Positions 14,963 through 18,949 of a stretch of DNA of 18,949 nt are shown here, piece by piece. How positions within the stretch are numbered: the first letter of the stretch is position 1; each line of letters opens with the position of its first letter. Under the pieces are notes generated by a model that was not told where the DNA came from, ran no database searches, and saw only the letters and a list, made by a program, of their open reading frames with translations. Both the position numbers and the translations under genes were made by a program. The DNA comes from AP-15 sp036008325 (GTDB taxonomy: Bacteria; Pseudomonadota; Alphaproteobacteria; ATCC43930; CGMCC-115725): assembly GCA_036008325.1 (NCBI GenBank), contig DASYNW010000210.1:1-18949 (forward strand). The letters run 5' to 3'.

Positions 14963-15055
14963 ATGCGAGCAGAGAGGCGGTGGCGGCGGCGCGGCCACGT
15001 CAGCTCGTGGCTCCGGGTCCGGCAGTTCGAAACGACCGCTGCAGGTGAGCGGTGA
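14963..15055 (+). CDS. 30-codon Arg-rich leader frame, or the displaced N-terminus of the kinase
   Basis: ATG at 14963 with AAGGAGG 7 bases upstream opens a 30-residue frame that ends at TGA 15053-15055. The peptide starts MRAERRWRRRGH and has nine Arg in 30 residues. Its end overlaps the GTG (15045) of the kinase frame. The overlap contains GGTGAGC twice in tandem (15044-15050, 15051-15057). Removing one 7-base copy would join this frame directly to the kinase frame. Two readings are possible: a translated leader that couples to the kinase GTG, or the true kinase N-terminus knocked out of frame by a 7-bp duplication. The basic composition suits the cytoplasmic side of a membrane protein's first segment. 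No family was recognised. Confidence 0.45.
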   Translation: MRAERRWRRRGHVSSWLRVRQFETTAAGER

Positions 15056-15057
15056 GC
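15044..15057 (+). repeat. 7-bp tandem duplication at the kinase start
   Basis: GGTGAGC occurs twice back to back. Because 7 is not a multiple of 3, copy number decides whether the ATG at 14963 reads into the kinase (one copy) or stops at 15053 (two copies, as here). Both copies are exact. Confidence 0.85.
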
Positions 15058-17243
15058 GCCGGCACGGGCGCGTGAGCCGGATGATGCCGCTTGCTCCCTT
15101 CGCGCCTCGCCCCAAGCGGCCGCGCGGCACGGTAACCGTGCTGGGCGCAATGCTGCTGATCGGCGCCTATGGTGCGAGCGTCTTCTGCTCGCTTCGGTGG
15201 GCCCACGATCAGGCGCTGCAGGATGCGGCCGCGACGCTCGCCGGCACGGCACGGTCGGCCGAGAGCGGAACCGCGCGGTCGCTGTTCGAGATCGACACGA
15301 TGCTGACCGGCATCGAGCGAATTGTCGACCGGGTATTGCCGACGACGGCGCTCGACAGCCCGGCGCTCAACACCGTGCTCGGCCAGTTCGACGCCCAGAG
15401 CCTCGCGGTCAGCGACATCCTGATCCTCGATGCCGAGGGCAGAGAGGTTAATCAGACAGAGTCGAGACCGGGCGACGAGCGCAGCTATCGACACAGCGCT
15501 TTCTTCACGGCCCATCGCCCCGGCGCGCCGCCGCGTCTGTTCATCGGCGGCCCGGAGCCAAGCGCGGCTGGCGGCGGCTGGGTGATCATGCTCAGCCGGC
15601 CGCTGATGCGTGACGGCGTCATGCTCGGCGTCATCGCCGCTCGGGTCCCGGTCGCCACCTTCACTGACCTTTATGACGCGATCGCCGGAAACGGCGATAC
15701 CCGTATCGCGCTGCTGCTCGACAACGGCACTTTGGTGGCGGGCAGCCTCGCCGGGCGCGCCGCGATCGGCGCCAAACCCGCCGCGGCCGCGGCGCTGCTG
15801 GCGGCAGTGGCGCGAGTTCAGACGGGGCTGCTGGAAACCCCGGCGAACCGGGGCGAAACCGGAGCGCTGAGCGCCTTTCGCCGGGTCCCGGCGCGACCGC
15901 TGATCGTCGCCGCGACGCGCGCCCGCGATCGGATCCTCGGCCGATGGTATCGCCAGCGCAGTGCCTCGCTCGCCGGCTTCGGGCTGTTTGCGGCCGCCGT
16001 CGGGGGTCTTGCCTGGCTCGCCGACCGCGCCCTGCGCGCGGGCCACTTCGCGGGCGCCTATCTGCGCCGCAGCGAGGCGCGGCTCAAACGCCGAAATTCG
16101 CTGTTGCAGAGCACGCTCGAAAGCATCGGCGAGGGGCTCAGCGTCTTCGACGGCCGCGGTCGGCTGATCGCGCGCAATCGCCGGTTTTGCGAGTTGCTCG
16201 ATCTGCCGGACGATCTGGCGCGCGGGGTGCCGCTGCGCGAGGTTTTGACGCGCCAAGCGCTGCGTGGCGATTTCGGCGACGTCGAGCCCCAGGGCGAAGT
16301 CGACCGGCGCCTCGATCAATTCTACCGCGAGGTGCCGGCGATCAAGGAGCGGGTAACCTCATCCGGCCGAGTTTTGCAGATCCGGCGCAGCGCCATGCCC
16401 GACGGTGCGGTCGTCTCGGTCTATTCCGATATAACCGACCTCAAGGCCGGCCAAACCAGGCTGCTCCAGGCCCGCAGCCAGGCCGAGCTCGCCAACCACT
16501 CGAAGAGCGAGTTCCTGGCCAATATGAGCCATGAGTTGCGCACCCCGCTTAATGCCGTGATCGGCTTTACCGAAATCATCTCGCTGGAGCTGTTCGGGCC
16601 GATCGGCAACGACAAATATCTCGAATACATCAAAGATGTGCATGCCAGCAGCTTGCATCTGCTGTCGATCATCAACGATGTCCTCGACATGTCGAAAATC
16701 GAGGCGGGCAAGCTGGAGCTGCAAAAGGAGGCGGTCACCCTGCAAAATCTGATCGCCGATGTGCTCCGCATCGTCCACGAGCGGGCCGGCGTCCGCAGGA
16801 TCGAGCTATTGTGCGAATTGGCCGAGGAGCCAGTGGTTATCTGGGCCGACGAGCGGGCGATGAAGCAGATTTTACTGAACCTGCTGTCGAACGCGATCAA
16901 GTTTTCTCTGGACGGCGGCACGGTTCACATCCGGGTCAGCGCCGCGCGGCCCGACGCGGCCGTGATCGAGGTCGAGGATCATGGGATCGGCATGGATGCG
17001 GACGAGCAGGCGCGTGCATTGCAGCCGTTTGGCCAGGCCAAGCCGGCGACCACCCGCACCTATGGCGGCACCGGGCTCGGTCTGCCGATCACCAAAGGGC
17101 TGGTCGAGGCGCATGGCGGGACCCTGACGATCCTCAGCCGTCCGGGCACGGGCACGACGGTCCGGCTGGTGCTGTCGACACAACTGCCGAGCCTGCTTCC
17201 GGCGGCGGCGACCGGCACGCGATCGGACGCAGCGCTCGGGTGA
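15045..17243 (+). CDS. Membrane-bound PAS-containing sensor histidine kinase (orphan)
   Basis: Autophosphorylates on histidine in response to an extracytoplasmic or PAS-sensed signal and passes phosphate to an unknown response regulator. From the GTG at 15045 (732 residues): membrane segment about 29-50, a 250-residue extracytoplasmic sensor region resembling double-Cache/PDC sensors, a second membrane segment about 308-326, a PAS domain (about 351-460), HisKA with the MSHELRTPLN box (H496), and HATPase with N-box NLLSNAIK (N612, N616), G1 box DHGIGM (645-650), FGQ, and G2 box GGTGLGL (674-680). All catalytic motifs are intact. No receiver domain and no regulator gene adjoin it. The start is unclear: a GTG overlapping the leader frame, an ATG at 15081, or originally 14963 before a 7-bp duplication. 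Confidence 0.93.
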   Translation: MSGERRHGRVSRMMPLAPFAPRPKRPRGTVTVLGAMLLIGAYGASVFCSLRWAHDQALQDAAATLAGTARSAESGTARSLFEIDTMLTGIERIVDRVLPTTALDSPALNTVLGQFDAQSLAVSDILILDAEGREVNQTESRPGDERSYRHSAFFTAHRPGAPPRLFIGGPEPSAAGGGWVIMLSRPLMRDGVMLGVIAARVPVATFTDLYDAIAGNGDTRIALLLDNGTLVAGSLAGRAAIGAKPAAAAALLAAVARVQTGLLETPANRGETGALSAFRRVPARPLIVAATRARDRILGRWYRQRSASLAGFGLFAAAVGGLAWLADRALRAGHFAGAYLRRSEARLKRRNSLLQSTLESIGEGLSVFDGRGRLIARNRRFCELLDLPDDLARGVPLREVLTRQALRGDFGDVEPQGEVDRRLDQFYREVPAIKERVTSSGRVLQIRRSAMPDGAVVSVYSDITDLKAGQTRLLQARSQAELANHSKSEFLANMSHELRTPLNAVIGFTEIISLELFGPIGNDKYLEYIKDVHASSLHLLSIINDVLDMSKIEAGKLELQKEAVTLQNLIADVLRIVHERAGVRRIELLCELAEEPVVIWADERAMKQILLNLLSNAIKFSLDGGTVHIRVSAARPDAAVIEVEDHGIGMDADEQARALQPFGQAKPATTRTYGGTGLGLPITKGLVEAHGGTLTILSRPGTGTTVRLVLSTQLPSLLPAAATGTRSDAALG

Positions 17244-17269
17244 TAGCGCCCGAACGGTTTTCCCGGGCT

Positions 17270-17293
17270 CCTCGGCGATGCGCCCGGCCGAGG
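17270..17293. terminator. Hairpin between convergent kinase and exporter genes
   Basis: CCTCGGC (17270-17276) and GCCGAGG (17287-17293) form a perfect 7-bp stem with a 10-base loop in the 56-base gap between the two convergent stops. Only TT follows on the plus strand and there is no U tract on the minus strand, so a bidirectional terminator is plausible from position, not from a full signature. Confidence 0.35.
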
Positions 17294-17299
17294 TTCGCC

Positions 17300-18832
17300 T
17301 CAGCCGGCCGTCCCTATCGGCGCCTCGCGGCGCATCACCCGGAACAGAAATAAACCGGGCGTCGTCGCCACGGCTCCGATCGCCAACGTTCGGAAGCAGC
17401 CCGTATAAGCCGCGAACGTCGCCGCCTCGAGAGCGCCCATCGGCGACAACCCGGCGAGGCCGCCGTGATGGTAAAGGGCGAGGACGCCCGTTTGAATTCT
17501 CCCCTGGAGCAGCGCCGTCATCACCGCCACTCCGGCGGCGCAGCCGAGCTGCCGCGACAAATTGTATACGCCGGCGGCATCGGTTCGAAGTTCTGGGCGG
17601 ACAGTCGAGAAGGCAATGGTGCTGAGCGGGGTGAACAGCAGCCCGACGCCGATGCCTTGCGCGGCACTGGTCGCGGCCAGCCAGAGTTCGGCCCCTTGGG
17701 GCGAAACTCGCGACATCAGCTCTAGCCCGCCTGCGGTTATGACCAGGCCGGTCGTAAGCAGGACGCGGTGATCGATGCGATCGATCAGGTAGCGGACCGC
17801 GAGCATCGTCGCCATCGTCCCGACGCCGCGCGGGGCGATCGCCAGGCCGGCCTGCATCGCGTTCCAGCCGAGCGGGCCTTCGCTCAGCGCCGGCACAAAC
17901 ACGATGGTCGTGAACAAAAGGGCGCCGATCATGAAATTGTAGGCGGCGGCGAGAGCAAAATTGCGGTCGCGGAACACGTCGAAGCGGAACAGCAGAAACC
18001 TCGATCGCCGGCTCTGCACCGCGATCGCGGCAAAGGCGAGGATTGCGGCCGCCGCTTCGACAATGGTTTCCGATGCCGGCGGCCAGATCCGGCCGATGCT
18101 GCGCTGCAGCGCCAGCTGGAGCGAGCCCACCGCGATCACCAGCAGCGCGATTCCGAGCCCGTCGATCCGGCCGCCGCGATCAGCGGCCGTGCGCGAGGGA
18201 ACCGAACCCGCGCCCAGCAGCGCGATCGCCCCGATCGGCGCATTAACCGCGAAGATCCACCGCCACGAAGCCAGATCGGTGATGACGCCGCCGAGCAGCG
18301 GACCCAGCATCGGGCCGGCCATGATCGTCGCCCCCCACAGCGCCAGCATGCGGCCGTGCTGCTGCTTTGGATAAATGTCGAGGATGATCGCCTGCGATAG
18401 CGGCTGGATCATGCCGGCGGCGGCGCCCTGGACCAGACGGAACAGGATCAGCGCATTCGGGGTGGTCGCCAGCGCGCACAGAACGGAGGCCGCAACGAAC
18501 AGCCCGGTCGCCGCGGAGAAGACCAGCCGCGCCCCGTAGCGGCGGCGAAGCCCGCCGGTCAGGATCGCCATGACCGCGGACGCGCACAGATAGCTCGTCA
18601 TGACCCAGGCGCCGAGATCGATGCCGCCGCCCAGGCTGTGCTCGAGCTGCGGCAGCGCCACATTGGCGATCGTGGCGTCGAAGGCCTGCATCGCGGTGGC
18701 GATCATCAGCGCGATCGTCGCCTGACGGCGGGCCGCCCGCGATAATCCACCCGACCCGAGCGCGATCAGGGCCGGCGATTGCGCGGCCTCGGTCGGAAGG
18801 CTGCGTCGCGCCGAAGCGCTCGACCTCCTCAT
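17300..18832 (-). CDS. DHA2 family MFS multidrug exporter (EmrB/QacA type)
   Basis: Proton-driven efflux pump of the inner membrane with about 14 predicted membrane segments in 510 residues. Diagnostic pieces are the DHA2 segment FDATIANVALPQ in TM1 (D52), motif A GGLRRRYGARL (93-103) between TM2 and TM3, the antiporter motif C GPMLGPLLGG (173-182) in TM5, and SWRWIFAVNAPIG (189-201). The start is the ATG at 18832: it is the first start after an in-frame stop, and the next Met (residue 43) falls inside TM1. The ribosome binding site is poor, though AGGAGG occurs as codons 2-3. EmrB partners usually have an EmrA (HlyD-type) adaptor upstream; none is within the 117 bases left in the window, so it may lie beyond the edge or be absent. 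Substrate unknown. Confidence 0.92.
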   Translation of the reverse strand: MRRSSASARRSLPTEAAQSPALIALGSGGLSRAARRQATIALMIATAMQAFDATIANVALPQLEHSLGGGIDLGAWVMTSYLCASAVMAILTGGLRRRYGARLVFSAATGLFVAASVLCALATTPNALILFRLVQGAAAGMIQPLSQAIILDIYPKQQHGRMLALWGATIMAGPMLGPLLGGVITDLASWRWIFAVNAPIGAIALLGAGSVPSRTAADRGGRIDGLGIALLVIAVGSLQLALQRSIGRIWPPASETIVEAAAAILAFAAIAVQSRRSRFLLFRFDVFRDRNFALAAAYNFMIGALLFTTIVFVPALSEGPLGWNAMQAGLAIAPRGVGTMATMLAVRYLIDRIDHRVLLTTGLVITAGGLELMSRVSPQGAELWLAATSAAQGIGVGLLFTPLSTIAFSTVRPELRTDAAGVYNLSRQLGCAAGVAVMTALLQGRIQTGVLALYHHGGLAGLSPMGALEAATFAAYTGCFRTLAIGAVATTPGLFLFRVMRREAPIGTAG

Positions 18833-18949
18833 CGGCGGATTGGTCGTCCGGTTGAGAGAGGGCAGGCAGTTTTAGCCGGCACGCCGCGGAGAGTCGCCCC
18901 CGGCCGTGCGCAGCAATCATCGGCAGGCAATGCCGAGCCCGCACTCGTT
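18833..18949. other. Upstream region of the exporter at the window edge
   Basis: I see no start or end of another gene, no clear promoter and no operator palindrome in these 117 bases. Confidence 0.3.

Noticed and set aside
14359..15252. 297-codon minus-strand open frame across the divergent spacer
   Set aside because: Overlaps the kinase 5' end and the rpsB promoter region, is Arg/Pro/Ala-rich with no motif, and has no ribosome binding site.

Overview
This window is high-GC alphaproteobacterial chromosomal DNA. The gene order rpsB-tsf-pyrH-frr-uppS-cdsA-dxr-rseP-bamA-ompH-lpxD-fabZ-lpxA-lpxI, and the use of LpxI rather than LpxH in the lipid A pathway, fit an alphaproteobacterium, perhaps a Rhodospirillales-type lineage. 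I cannot name a genus.

Positions 1-14220 hold one long collinear series of fourteen genes, all on the minus strand and read from right to left. It begins with translation and nucleotide genes (rpsB, tsf, pyrH, frr). Next come envelope precursor genes (uppS, cdsA, dxr), then membrane proteolysis and outer-membrane protein assembly (rseP, bamA, ompH/skp), and finally lipid A synthesis (lpxD, fabZ, lpxA, lpxI). Many junctions overlap by 1, 4 or 11 bases, which suggests co-transcription and translational coupling. lpxI runs off the left edge of the window. It is a real gene: its reading frame is open for 256 codons and carries LpxI family motifs.

Positions 14221-15044 are the divergent spacer between rpsB (minus) and a sensor histidine kinase (plus). 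It holds a possible rpsB promoter and leader hairpin, two inverted repeats, and a 30-codon reading frame behind a near-perfect Shine-Dalgarno sequence. That frame overlaps the start of the kinase at a 7-bp tandem duplication. The kinase (15045-17243) has two membrane segments, an extracytoplasmic sensor region, PAS, HisKA and HATPase domains, and no response regulator beside it. A convergent DHA2-type (14-segment) MFS drug exporter gene fills 17300-18832.

I do not see a new multi-gene system here; most of the window is conserved core genome. The local oddities worth checking are: (1) the 7-bp duplication that separates the kinase frame from its best ribosome binding site; (2) a 20-bp, seven-copy tandem array between pyrH and frr that includes the pyrH stop codon; (3) a BamA with an extra Pro/Ala-rich repetitive linker of about 205 residues between its signal peptide and the first POTRA domain; (4) a run of G tracts over the ribosome binding site of bamA, which starts with TTG.
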